From the NCBI GenBank assembly GCA_949128115.1, contig OX421967.1, positions 2,780,070-2,844,069 of the forward strand: DNA of 64,000 nucleotides. The letters are read 5' to 3'. Shown in pieces: positions 15,501-25,413 of this stretch. Both the position numbers and the translations under genes were made by a program. Source of the DNA: Anaspis maculata (lineage: Eukaryota; Arthropoda; Insecta; Coleoptera; Scraptiidae). The first letter of the stretch is position 1; each line of letters opens with the position of its first letter. The notes under the pieces were generated by a model, which worked only from the letters and a program-made list of their open reading frames with translations, was not told the origin of the DNA and ran no database searches.

Positions 15501-17452
15501 ACACAGTTGAAAGGCTGAAACAAAGCTAGTTGCGTTTAATTTTGTGTTTACAAGCTTTGGGCAGCATGAAATAGCTCAGTTTTGTCCTTAATCATTTGCA
15601 AAAAGTGAAAATCACTTGTGAATAAGGCAGTTAAATGATGAACGAGGTGAATCTCACAGTTTGAAAGCTGAAACATGGCTAATTCAGCCTCGTTTTGTGT
15701 TTATTAGCTCCCGGCAGCATGAAATGGCTTAGTTCGGGCCTGAATAATCTGGAAATCATAAAAATCTCTTGCAAAAGAAACCGTACAAAGATAGACGAGG
15801 TGTATTACACAGTTCAAACGCTGGAACAAAGCTAGTTGCGTTTAATTTTGTGTTTACAAGCTTCGGGCAGCATGAAATAGCTCAGTTTTGTCCTTAATCA
15901 TTTGCAAAGAGTGGAAATCACTTGTGAATAAGGCAGTTCAATGATAAACGAGGTGAATCTCACAGTTTGAAAGCTGAAACATGGCTAATTCAGCCTAGTA
16001 TGGTGTTTATAAGCTCCCGGCAGCATGGAATGGCCTAGTTTTGTCCTTAACCATTTGCAAAGAGTGGAAACCACTTGTAAATGGAGCAGTTCAATGCTGA
16101 ACAAGGTTAATTCTACAGGTTCAATGCTGAAACATTGCTAATTGAGCCTAGTTTTGTGTTTAAAAGCTCCCGGCAGCATGAAATGGCTTAGTTCTGGCCT
16201 GAATAATCTGAAAATCATAAAAATCTCTTGCAAAAGAAACCGTACAGAGATAAACGAGGTGTATTACACAGTTTGAAGGCTGAAACAAGGCTAGTTGAGT
16301 TTAATTTTGTGTTTACAAGCTTCGGGCACCATGAAATAAATCAGTTTTGTCCTTAATCATTTGCAAAGAGTGAAAATCACTTGTGAATAAGGCAGTTAAA
16401 TGATGAACGAGGTGAATCTCACAGTTTGAAAGCTGAAACATGGCTAATTCAGCCTCGTTTTGTGTTTATTAGCTCCCGGCAGCATGAAATGGCTTAGTTC
16501 GGGCCTGAATAATCTGGAAATCATAAAAATCTCTTGTGAAAGAAACCGTACAAAGATAAACGAGGTGTATTACACAGTTCAAAGGCTGAAACAAAGCTAG
16601 TTGCGTTTAATTTTGTGTTTACAAGCTTTGGGCAGCATGAAATAGCTCAGTTTTGTCCTTAATCATTTGCAAAAAGTGAAAATCACTTGTGAATAAGGCA
16701 GTTAAATGATGAACGAGGTGAATCTCACAGTTTGAAAGCTGAAACATGGCTAATTCAGCCTAGTTTTGTGTTTATCAGCTCCCGGCAGCATGAAATGGCT
16801 TAGTTCTGGCCTGAATAATCTGAAAATCATAAAAATCTCTTGCAAAAGAAACCGTACAATGATAAACGAGGTGTATTACACAGTTGAAAGGCTGAAACAA
16901 AGCTAGTTGCGTTTAATTTTGTGTTTACAAGCTTTGGGCAGCATGAAATAGCTCAGTTTTGTCCTTAATCATTTGCAAAAAGTGAAAATCACTTGTGAAT
17001 AAGGCAGTTAAATGATGAACGAGGTGAATCTCACAGTTTGAAAGCTGAAACATGGCTAATTCAGCCTCGTTTTGTGTTTATTAGCTCCCGGCAGCATGAA
17101 ATGGCTTAGTTCGGGCCTGAATAATCTGGAAATCATAAAAATCTCTTGCAAAAGAAACCGTACAAAGATAGACGAGGTGTATTACACAGTTCAAACGCTG
17201 GAACAAAGCTAGTTGCGTTTAATTTTGTGTTTACAAGCTTCGGGCAGCATGAAATAGCTCAGTTTTGTCCTTAATCATTTGCAAAGAGTGGAAATCACTT
17301 GTGAATAAGGCAGTTCAATGATAAACGAGGTGAATCTCACAGTTTGAAAGCTGAAACATGGCTAATTCAGCCTAGTATGGTGTTTATAAGCTCCCGGCAG
17401 CATGGAATGGCCTAGTTTTGTCCTTAACCATTTGCAAAGAGTGGAAATCACT
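12591..17452. repeat. 1377-bp higher-order repeat, about 3.5 copies
   Basis: Inside the satellite, a block of nine 153-bp monomers (1377 bp) repeats with near identity. The diagnostic TTGTAAATGG lies at 13321, 14698, 16075 and 17452, each 1377 bp apart. A second marker, GGCACCATGAAATAAATC, lies at 13571, 14948 and 16325 with the same spacing. Nine is odd, so the block is 4.5 dimers, because one A/B hybrid monomer breaks the dimer register. The unit beginning near 15240 carries a short patch (GGCAGGATGAAATAG, CCCTCATCATT) that differs from its neighbours but matches other monomers, for example near 5153 and 10674, as expected from gene conversion or unequal exchange. The ends of the block are approximate. 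Confidence 0.85.
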
Positions 17453-20400
17453 TGTAAATGGAGCAGTTCAATGCTGAACAAGGTTAATTCTACAGGTTCA
17501 ATGCTGAAACATTGCTAATTGAGCCTAGTTTTGTGTTTAAAAGCTCCCGGCAGCATGAAATGGCTTAGTTCTGGCCTGAATAATCTGGGAATCATGAAAA
17601 TCTCTTGTAAAAGAAACCGTACAAAGATAAACAAGGTGTATCACTAAGATCAAAGGCTGAAACAAGGCTAGTTGAATTTAACTTTGTGTTTACAAGCTTC
17701 GGGCAGCATGAAATAGTTCAGTTTTGTCCTTAATCATTTGCAAAGAGTGAAAATCAATTGTGAATAAGGCAGTTCAATGATGAACGAAGAGAATCTCACA
17801 GTTTGAAAGCTGAAACATGGCTAATTCAGCCTCGTTTTGTGTTTATTAGCTCCCGGCAGCATGAAATGGCTTAGTTCTGGCCTGAACATTCTGGAAATCA
17901 TAAAAATCTCTTGTGAAAGAAACCGTACAAAGATAAACGAGGTGTATTACACAGTTCAAACGCTGAAACAAAGCTAGTTGCGTTTAATTTTGTGTTTACA
18001 AGCTTCGGGCAGCATGAAATAGCTCAGTTTTGTCCCTGATCATTTGCAAAGAGTGGAAATCACTTGTGAATAAGGCAGTTCAATGATGAACGAGGTGAAT
18101 CTCACAGTTTGAAAGCTGAAACAAGGCTAATTCAGCCTCGTTTTGTGTTTATTAGCTCCCGGCAGCATGAAATGGCTTAGTTCTGGCCTGAATAATCTGG
18201 TAATCATAAAAATCTCTTGTAAAAGAAACCGTACAAAGATAAACGAGGTGTATTACACAGTTCAAACGCTGAAACAAGGCTAGTTGAGTTTAATTTTGTG
18301 TTTACAAGCTTCGGGCAGCATGAGATAGTTCAGTTTTGTCCTTAATCATTTGCAAAGAGTGAAAATCACTTGTGAATAAGGCAGTTCAATGATGAACGTT
18401 CAAAAATCTTACAGTTTGAAAGCTGAAACATGTCTAATTCAGCCTAGTTTTGTGTTTATTAGCTCCCGGCAGCTCAAAATGGCTTAGTTCTGGCCTGAAT
18501 AATCTGGAAATCATAAAAATCTCTTGTAAAAGAAACCGTACAATGATAAACGAGGTGTATTACACAGTTCAAAGTCTGAAACAAAGCTAGTTGCGTTTAA
18601 TTTTGTGTTTACAAGCTTTGGGCAGGATGAAATAGCTCAGTTTTGTCCCTCATCATTTGCAAAGAGTGAAAATCACTTGTGAATAAGGCAGTTAAATGAT
18701 GAACGAGGTGAATCTCACAGTTTGAAAGCTGAAACAGCCTGATTCAGCCTCGTTTTGTGTTTATTAGCTCCCGGCAGCATGAAATGGCTTAGTTCGGGCT
18801 TGAATAATCTGGAAATCATAAAAATCTCTTGTGAAAGAAACCGTACAAAGATAAACGAGGTGTATTACACAGTTCAAACGCTGGAACAAAGCTAGTTGAG
18901 TTTAATTTTGTGTTTACAAGCTTCGGGCAGCATGAAATAGTTCAGTTTTGTCCTTAATCATTTGCAAAGAGTGAAAATCACTTGTGAATAAGGCAGTTCA
19001 ATGATGAACGAGGTAAATCTCACAGTTTGAAAGCTGAAACATGTCTAATTCAGCCTAGTTTTGTGTTTATTAGCTCCCGGCAGCTCAAAATGGCTTAGTT
19101 CTGGCCTGAATAATCTGAAAATCATAAAAATCTCTTGCAAAAGAAACCGTACAGAGATAAACGAGGTGTATTACACAGTTTGAAGGCTGAAACAAGGCTA
19201 GTTGAGTTTAATTTTGTGTTTACAAGCTTCGGGCACCATGAAATAGTTCAGTTTTGTCCTTAATCATTTGCAAAGAGTGAAAATCACTTGTGAATAAGGC
19301 AGTTAAATGATGAACGAGGTGAATCTCACAGTTTGAAAGCTGAAACATGGCTAATTCAGCCTAGTTTTGTGTTTATCAGCTCCCGGCAGCATGAAATGGC
19401 TTAGTTCTGGCCTGAATAATCTGAAAATCATAAAAATCTCTTGCAAAAGAAACCGTACAGAGATAAACGAGGTGTATTACACAGTTTGAAGGCTGAAACA
19501 AGGCTAGTTGAGTTTAATTTTGTGTTTACAAGCTTCGGGCACCATGAAATAGTTCAGTTTTGTCCTTAATCATTTGCAAAGAGTGAAAATCACTTGTGAA
19601 TAAGGCAGTTAAATGATGAACGAGGTGAATCTCACAGTTTGAAAGCTGAAACATGGCTAATTCAGCCTAGTTTTGTGTTTATCAGCTCCCGGCAGCATGA
19701 AATGGCTTAGTTCTGGCCTGAATAATCTGAAAATCATAAAAATCTCTTGCAAAAGAAACCGTACAGAGATAAACGAGGTGTATTACACAGTTTGAAGGCT
19801 GAAACAAGGCTAGTTGCGTTTAATTTTGTGTTTACAAGCTTCGGGCAGCATGAAATAGTTCAGTTTTGTCCTTAATCATTTGCAAAGAGTGAAAATCACT
19901 TGTGAATAAGGCAGTTCAATGATGAACGAGGTAAATCTCACAGTTTGAAAGCTGAAACATGGCTAATTCAGCCTAGTTTTGTGTTTATCAGCTCCCGGCA
20001 GCATGAAATGGCTTAGTTCTGGCCTGAATAATCTGAAAATCATAAAAATCTCTTGCAAAAGAAACCGTACAGAGATAAACGAGGTGTATTACACAGTTTG
20101 AAGGCTGAAACAAGGCTAGTTGAGTTTAATTTTGTGTTTACAAGCTTCGGGCACCATGAAATAGTTCAGTTTTGTCTCCTTAATCATTTGCAAAGAGTGA
20201 AAATCACTTGTGAATAAGGCAGTTAAATGATGAACGAGGTGAATCTCACAGTTTGAAAGCTGAAACATGGCTAATTCAGCCTCGTTTTGTGTTTATTAGC
20301 TCCCGGCAGCATGAAATGGCTTAGTTCGGGCCTGAATAATCTGGAAATCATAAAAATCTCTTGTGAAAGAAACCGTACAAAGATAAACGAGGTGTATTAC

Positions 20401-21389
20401 ACAGTTCAAACGCTGGAACAAAGCTAGTTGAGTTTAATTTTGTGTTTACAAGCTTCGGGCAGCATGAAATAGTTCAGTTTTGTCCTTAATCATTTGCAAA
20501 GAGTGAAAATCACTTGTGAATAAGGCAGTTCAATGATGAACGAGGTAAATCTCACAGTTTGAAAGCTGAAACATGTCTAATTCAGCCTAGTTTTGTGTTT
20601 ATTAGCTCCCGGCAGCTCAAAATGGCTTAGTTCTGGCCTGAGTAATCTCGAAATCATAAAAATCTCTTGTAAAAGAAACCGTACAATGATAAACGAGGTG
20701 TATTACACAGTTCAAAGGCTGAAACAAAGCTAGTTGCGTTTAATTTTGTGTTTACAAGCTTTGGGCAGCATGAAATAGCTCAGTTTTGTCCTTAATCATT
20801 TGCAAAGAGTGAAAATCACTTGTGAATAAGGCAGTTCAATGATGAACGAGGTAAATCTCACAGTTTGAAAGCTGAAACATGGCTAATTCAGCCTAGTTTT
20901 GTGTTTATCAGCTCCCGGCAGCATGAAATGGCTTAGTTCTGGCCTGAATAATCTGAAAATCATAAAAATCTCTTGCAAAAGAAACCGTACAGAGATAAAC
21001 GAGGTGTATTACACAGTTTGAAGGCTGAAACAAGGCTAGTTGAGTTTAATTTTGTGTTTACAAGCTTCGGGCAGCATGAAATAGTTCAGTTTTGTCCTTA
21101 ATCATTTGCAAAGAGTGAAAATCACTTGTGAATAAGGCAGTTAAATGATGAACGAGGTGAATCTCACAGTTTGAAAGCTGAAACATGGCTAATTCAGCCT
21201 AGTTTTGTGTTTATCAGCTCCCGGCAGCATGAAATGGCTTAGTTCTGGCCTGAATAATCTGAAAATCATAAAAATCTCTTGCAAAAGAAACCGTACAGAG
21301 ATAAACGAGGTGTATTACACAGTTTGAAGGCTGAAACAAGGCTAGTTGCGTTTAATTTTGTGTTTACAAGCTTCGGGCAGCATGAAATA

Positions 21390-21630
21390 GTTCTAGTAGT
21401 TAGAATGAATGAGGTGAATCTTACAGTTTAAAAGCTGAACTGAAATAGCTCAATTTTGTCCTTGATCATTTGAGAAAAGTGAAAATCTCTTGTGAATAAA
21501 GCAGTTCAAAGATGAACGTGGTAAGTTTCACAGTTTCAAAGCTGAAACATGGCTATTTGAGCCAGTTTTGTGTTTACAATAAGCTCCCGGCAGCACGAAA
21601 TGGCTTAGTTCTGGCCTGAATCATTAAGAA
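21390..21630. repeat. Degenerate right edge of the satellite array
   Basis: After 21390 the monomers become diverged and partly deleted (for example TTCTAGTAGTTAGAATGAATG, and AGCCAGTTTTGTGTTTACAATAAGC), while still recognisable by CTCCCGGCAGCA and GGCTTAGTTCTGGCCTG. The last clear match ends near 21630. Diverged edges are expected where homogenisation by unequal exchange fades out. Confidence 0.8.
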
Positions 21631-21639
21631 AATTATAGC

Positions 21640-21774
21640 AACAATTCAACAAATTCACAACAAAGTCTAGGAATTCTGAACAAAAACTTAGATATTCCAA
21701 CTGGAATTTTGCTCTGCAATTTCAGGAATCAGTTCTCAGCAATTTTGAATGGAAACTCAATGAGTTACATCAAG
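21640..21774. repeat. AT-rich CAGCAA/CAACAA tract left of the retrotransposon
   Basis: Short AT-rich sequence with recurring CAACAATTC, CAGCAATTTT and similar words. The same kind of tract resumes at 25414 on the other side of the retrotransposon, so both belong to one repeat block split by the insertion. Confidence 0.6.
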
Positions 21775-21779
21775 ATTTA
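21775..21779. other. Target-site duplication, left copy (ATTTA)
   Basis: ATTTA directly precedes the 5' LTR and is repeated directly after the 3' LTR at 25409-25413. Five base pairs is usual for Ty3/gypsy integration. Confidence 0.85.
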
Positions 21780-21994
21780 TGTTGGCAGCCGTGTTGGCAG
21801 CCGTGTTGACAGCCGTGCACCACTGCACACCCTAACGTGTCAGCTGACATTGACAGCACAGAAGATAAGAAGAGAAGACGTCGTTGCTTGTACAATTTTA
21901 TTACACGATTTGTATATTTGAGAATATATATTTTTACCAGAGCCATCTCTCATTATTCAGAGCCGAGATCAGCAAGATAAGCGAAAACGTCACA
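21780..21994 (+). repeat. 5' long terminal repeat
   Basis: 215 bp, TG...CA termini, matching 25194-25408 base for base by eye. It opens with three 12-bp direct repeats of TGTTGGCAGCCG (the third with one change). It contains an AT-rich TATATATTTTTACC stretch around 21925-21940 that could belong to the promoter or polyadenylation region. Confidence 0.95.
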
Positions 21995-21995
21995 G

Positions 21996-22007
21996 TGGCG
22001 ACGAAAG
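21996..22007 (+). other. Putative primer-binding site
   Basis: TGGCGACGAAAG starts two bases after the LTR end. The TGG start matches the CCA end of a tRNA. The first seven bases TGGCGAC agree with tRNA-Arg-type sites known from other insect elements, but the rest does not, so the primer tRNA is unassigned. Confidence 0.6.
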
Positions 22008-22080
22008 AAAATTGGAATTTATAGGATTTGAACGTTTTATGTGTACACGTGTCCATTCTAACCTATAAAATTTTAGAAAA

Positions 22081-24426
22081 ATGCCTGCGGAAAGTGATCT
22101 TAAGGAAGCGATCATGAAATTTATGGAGCTGCAGCAACAACAAGCGAAACTGCAGCAAGAACATTTAATGCGAACGCAGCAGGACTTCATGAAGACATTG
22201 ACCGAAACATTCGCAGCATCAGCTCGAAGCGAAACATCTGCAAAACATGATGTGGAATTCAGAATGGAATCACTGGCAAACAGCATCGGCGAGTTTCAGT
22301 ACAATCCAGAAGCGGACGTTACTTTCGATGTATGGTATAACAGATACGAGAGTCTGTTTACAGAAGATGCAAAACAACTTGACGATCCAGCCAAGGTCAG
22401 GCTTTTACTTCGAAAATTGGAAACTCGCTGCCATCAACAATACGTTGACATCATATTGCCTGGGGAACCCAAGGATTTCAGTTTTGCGGATACAGTAAAA
22501 AAGCTGAGCGAAATGTTTGGGAAGAAAACTTCGCTTTTTCATGCTCGATATAAATGTATGCAGCTATCCAGGTCCGGCTCTGATGATATTGTATCATATG
22601 CAGCAAAAGTAAACAAGCAATGTGAAAACTTCAAGATAAGCACAATCACAGCTGATCAGTTCAAGTGCTTGATTTTTGTTGGCGGCCTGCAGTCATCAGC
22701 TGACGCTGATATCCGTACTAAGCTTCTCTCTCTTATTGATTCTCAGCCAGACACGTACACGATCGAAAAGTTAACTCAAGAGTGTCAGAGATTGCACAAT
22801 CTCAAGAAGGACACGGCAATGCTGGAACAGACAACAACAACCGTCAATGCCATAACGCACAAGCCAGGCCCAAGAGCTCATAAAAACACAGACTCCAAGA
22901 CGCCGACAACACCATGCTGGTTCTGCGGACAGCTACATTTTTCAAGAAACTGTGGATTCAAGTCTCATCAATGTGAACGATGCAAGAAAGTTGGACATAA
23001 GGAGGGTTACTGTGGTGTAGCCAAGAGGAAGTTTGTGAAGAAAGCGACACCTCAAGCAAAACCAAAGGTCAATACCATTGCAATCGTGAATCAGCTGGAA
23101 TATTTGGAAAGAAAATTTGTCAAAGTTCAGTTTAATTCCACACCAGTCGACCTGCAGCTTGACACGGGCTCAGACATTACGGTCATTTCCGAGGACACCT
23201 GGTTCAAAATCGGTCAGCCACCAGGAGCCGTACCAGAGCAGAAAGCAAGAAATGCCTCGGGAAGCGAACTTCAACTTCAGTTGCAGTTCAGCTGTGAAGT
23301 TACCATTGGTCGAGTGTCAAGAGTCGTGAAATGTTTCGTCACTCCACAACCTAACCTCAACGTGCTTGGACTGGATTGGATTCATGTTTTTGATCTGGGA
23401 GATCAGACAATCAATTATTTGTGCAATAATGTGACAAAATTGACTTCAAAGGAACAGATTTTGAATCAATTTTCAGACATCTTCAAGCCTGATATGGGAC
23501 TATGCACAAAAACCAAAGCTTCTCTGGCGTTGAAGCCAGATAGTCACCCAGTTTTCCGACCTAGACGTCCGGTACCATATGCTGTGCTGCCGCAGCTGGA
23601 TGAAGAGCTCCGGAGACTGGAAGAAACAGGCATAATTGAGAAGGTCGAGTACGCTGAATGGGCGGCACCGATAGTGGTAGTGAAGAGAAAAAGCGGCAAG
23701 ATTAGGGCGAAAGACGAACATCTTCGGAAGGTCATCAGCTACATGCAGGAAGGTTGGCCGCCGGAGATCCCCAGTCAAATTCTGAAAATTTTCTACCAGA
23801 GAAGAGAATCGTTGTCCGTCCTTCAGAACGCGCTCATGTTTATGGAGAGGGTGGTAGTTCCTCAGAAGTTCCATGGAAGAGTCCTACAGGAACTCCATAA
23901 AGGGCATCAGGGGATCGAACGCATGAAGTCTCTGGCACGATCGAGCGTCTATTGGCCGAACATCGATAGGGAAATTGAAAGCTTTGTCAAGACTTGCCAG
24001 AAATGTATGACAGCGGCGAAAACTTCAGTTAAGGTACCACTGGAACCTTGGCCCATGCCTGACAGACCCTGGCAGCGGTTACATATTGATTATGCAGGAC
24101 CGATCAAGGGCGAATATTACTTGATCGTTGTCGACGCACTGTCTAAGTGGCCAGAAGTTTTTTCAACTCGCATCATCACTGCCCAGCAAACCATCAGAAA
24201 GTTGGAGCTTCTTTTTTCGACGTTTGGACTTCCAGAAGTACTTGTCACGGATAATGGAACGCAGTTTACAGCCGAAACATTCAAGACCTTCTGCATCGAT
24301 AACGGAATATGTCATCTCCGCACGCCACCATACCATCCACAATCAAATGGACAGGCTGAGCGGTTCGTGGACACTTTCAAGAGAGCCATAAAAAACTTGA
24401 CACGGGGGAAGTTGGAAGACACTTGA
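22081..24426 (+). CDS. Gag-protease-integrase fused polyprotein, frameshifted
   Basis: Open frame of 781 codons starting at ATG 22081, shortly after the 5' LTR. Residues 1-270 are Gag-like. Two zinc knuckles follow: a variant at C279-C291 (CX2CX3HX4C) and a canonical one at C298-C311 (CX2CX4HX4C). The aspartic protease has DTGS at 361-364 and LGLDW at 429-433. RT begins (GIIEKVEYAEWAAPIVVVK) but stops near residue 543, where the sequence passes directly into the region that precedes integrase; no palm motif, YxDD or RNase H remains. Integrase shows H606/H609 and C639/C642 (zinc-binding domain) and a D670, D724, E760 catalytic triad with the D-35-E spacing. A frameshift then ends the frame at 24426, and the integrase C-terminus continues in another frame. 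The product could still be made as a truncated polyprotein but lacks the polymerase. Confidence 0.9.
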   Translation: MPAESDLKEAIMKFMELQQQQAKLQQEHLMRTQQDFMKTLTETFAASARSETSAKHDVEFRMESLANSIGEFQYNPEADVTFDVWYNRYESLFTEDAKQLDDPAKVRLLLRKLETRCHQQYVDIILPGEPKDFSFADTVKKLSEMFGKKTSLFHARYKCMQLSRSGSDDIVSYAAKVNKQCENFKISTITADQFKCLIFVGGLQSSADADIRTKLLSLIDSQPDTYTIEKLTQECQRLHNLKKDTAMLEQTTTTVNAITHKPGPRAHKNTDSKTPTTPCWFCGQLHFSRNCGFKSHQCERCKKVGHKEGYCGVAKRKFVKKATPQAKPKVNTIAIVNQLEYLERKFVKVQFNSTPVDLQLDTGSDITVISEDTWFKIGQPPGAVPEQKARNASGSELQLQLQFSCEVTIGRVSRVVKCFVTPQPNLNVLGLDWIHVFDLGDQTINYLCNNVTKLTSKEQILNQFSDIFKPDMGLCTKTKASLALKPDSHPVFRPRRPVPYAVLPQLDEELRRLEETGIIEKVEYAEWAAPIVVVKRKSGKIRAKDEHLRKVISYMQEGWPPEIPSQILKIFYQRRESLSVLQNALMFMERVVVPQKFHGRVLQELHKGHQGIERMKSLARSSVYWPNIDREIESFVKTCQKCMTAAKTSVKVPLEPWPMPDRPWQRLHIDYAGPIKGEYYLIVVDALSKWPEVFSTRIITAQQTIRKLELLFSTFGLPEVLVTDNGTQFTAETFKTFCIDNGICHLRTPPYHPQSNGQAERFVDTFKRAIKNLTRGKLEDT

Positions 24427-25184
24427 ACACCTTCCTGGCAAGTTACAGAAGTACACCGAACAGAAGCGCTCCTGAAGGCCGATCACCGGCAGAAGTAATG
24501 TTTGGAAGACCGGTGAGAACCACATTGGATCTTATTAAACCATTCCTGAAGCAAAAGGAGAAAAGTAGCAAGACCGACAACGTCAAGACAGCCCAAGCAC
24601 ATTATTTCGATCGTAAACATGGAGTTAAACAAAAAGTCTTTGTTCCAAACGACTCTGTTTACGTTAAGGTCTATGCCGAAAATCATTTTACTTGGGTTCC
24701 AGGCCGAGTAGTCGAGAGGATGGGCAGCGTCATCTATAACATCCTTCTAGAAGATCATGCTCGAGGTAATCGCCTCATTCGAGCCCACGCCAATCAGGTC
24801 CGGTCCCGTCAACGCGTGACGGCTTGTGGCGTGGCGTCGCGGAATCGTCCGATGCCTCTTGAGGTTCTTTTGGATGCATTTGATGTTCCGAACACAAGAT
24901 TAGAAGCTGTGCGACTCCCCGGAGTCCAAGAAAAGTCTCCTGACATCGTGGCTCTAGCGTCGTTATCGCCTTCGACATCAGCGTCATTGCCGTCTCCGAC
25001 GGTGGCATCATCACCGCCTCCGACGTCAGCATCGTCACCGTTTCCGACAGTAACGTCATCACCATCTGCGGCGGCGCAGTCATTGCCGTCCCCGACAATA
25101 GCACCATCATCTCCGACAGCGCTGAGAAGGTCCAATCGCGAACGACGACCGCCCTCTCGCCTCCAGGATTATCGGCGAACCTAA
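24423..25184 (+). pseudogene. Integrase C-terminus and polyprotein tail, out of frame
   Basis: About 253 codons continuing the integrase in a different frame, overlapping the end of the upstream frame by four bases and without its own ATG at the junction. It begins NTFLASYRSTPN, then APEGRSPAEVMFGRPVRT, as expected directly after the catalytic Glu region, and continues through a basic C-terminal domain (FTWVPGRVVERMG). It ends in a long Ser/Pro/Thr-rich tract and a final basic stretch, RRSNRERRPPSRLQDY. It stops just before the polypurine tract, as usual for the pol end. The break at about 24417-24424 is a small indel relative to a working copy. Confidence 0.85.
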
Positions 25185-25193
25185 AGGGGGAGG
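25183..25193 (+). other. Polypurine tract
   Basis: AAAGGGGGAGG lies immediately before the 3' LTR, the expected plus-strand primer site of an LTR retrotransposon. Confidence 0.85.
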
Positions 25194-25408
25194 TGTTGGC
25201 AGCCGTGTTGGCAGCCGTGTTGACAGCCGTGCACCACTGCACACCCTAACGTGTCAGCTGACATTGACAGCACAGAAGATAAGAAGAGAAGACGTCGTTG
25301 CTTGTACAATTTTATTACACGATTTGTATATTTGAGAATATATATTTTTACCAGAGCCATCTCTCATTATTCAGAGCCGAGATCAGCAAGATAAGCGAAA
25401 ACGTCACA
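25194..25408 (+). repeat. 3' long terminal repeat
   Basis: 215 bp identical by eye to 21780-21994, including the three 12-bp TGTTGGCAGCCG-type repeats at its start. Followed by the ATTTA duplication. Confidence 0.95.
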
Positions 25409-25413
25409 ATTTA

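Larger units (their letters stand above)
1..21630. repeat. Satellite array, 306-bp dimer of two ~153-bp monomers
   Basis: The segment is a continuous head-to-tail array. The landmark CTTGTGAAT recurs at 307, 614, 920, 1226, 1532 and 1838, a 306-bp period. Each unit is two related halves of about 153 bp: half A (CACTTGTGAATAAGG ... GGCTTAGTTCTGGCCTG) and half B (CTCTTGTAAAAGAAACC ... AGCTCAGTTTTGTCCTT) share the anchors GAACGAGGT/AAACGAGGT, GCTGAAACA, TTTTGTGTTTA and CGGGCAGCATGAAAT. Some units deviate: A/B hybrids lead into a third monomer type (TTCTACAGGTTCAATGCTG) at about 2604, 3369, 7655, 8728 and 10105. No coding capacity is visible; the longest open frame is 67 codons. The left edge is cut by the window, so the array is longer than seen. 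A pericentromeric or heterochromatic location is inference only. Confidence 0.95.
21780..25408 (+). mobile_element. Ty3/gypsy-type LTR retrotransposon, RT/RNase H deleted
   Basis: A 3629-bp element bounded by two 215-bp LTRs (21780-21994 and 25194-25408) that I read as identical, starting TGTTGGC and ending CACA. The target duplication ATTTA is present at 21775-21779 and 25409-25413. The order is LTR, primer-binding site, Gag with zinc knuckles, protease, the first few dozen residues of reverse transcriptase, integrase, polypurine tract, LTR. PR before IN and the 5-bp duplication fit Ty3/gypsy. The integrase and protease style resembles the Mag/K02A2.6-like lineage; this is recognition from family knowledge, not a search. 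Most of RT and all of RNase H are missing, so the copy cannot be autonomous. Identical LTRs indicate recent insertion. Confidence 0.93.

Noticed and set aside
1..21630. CRISPR array
   Set aside because: The repeats are 153-306 bp tandem satellite units without short direct repeats separated by unique spacers, in a eukaryotic genome.
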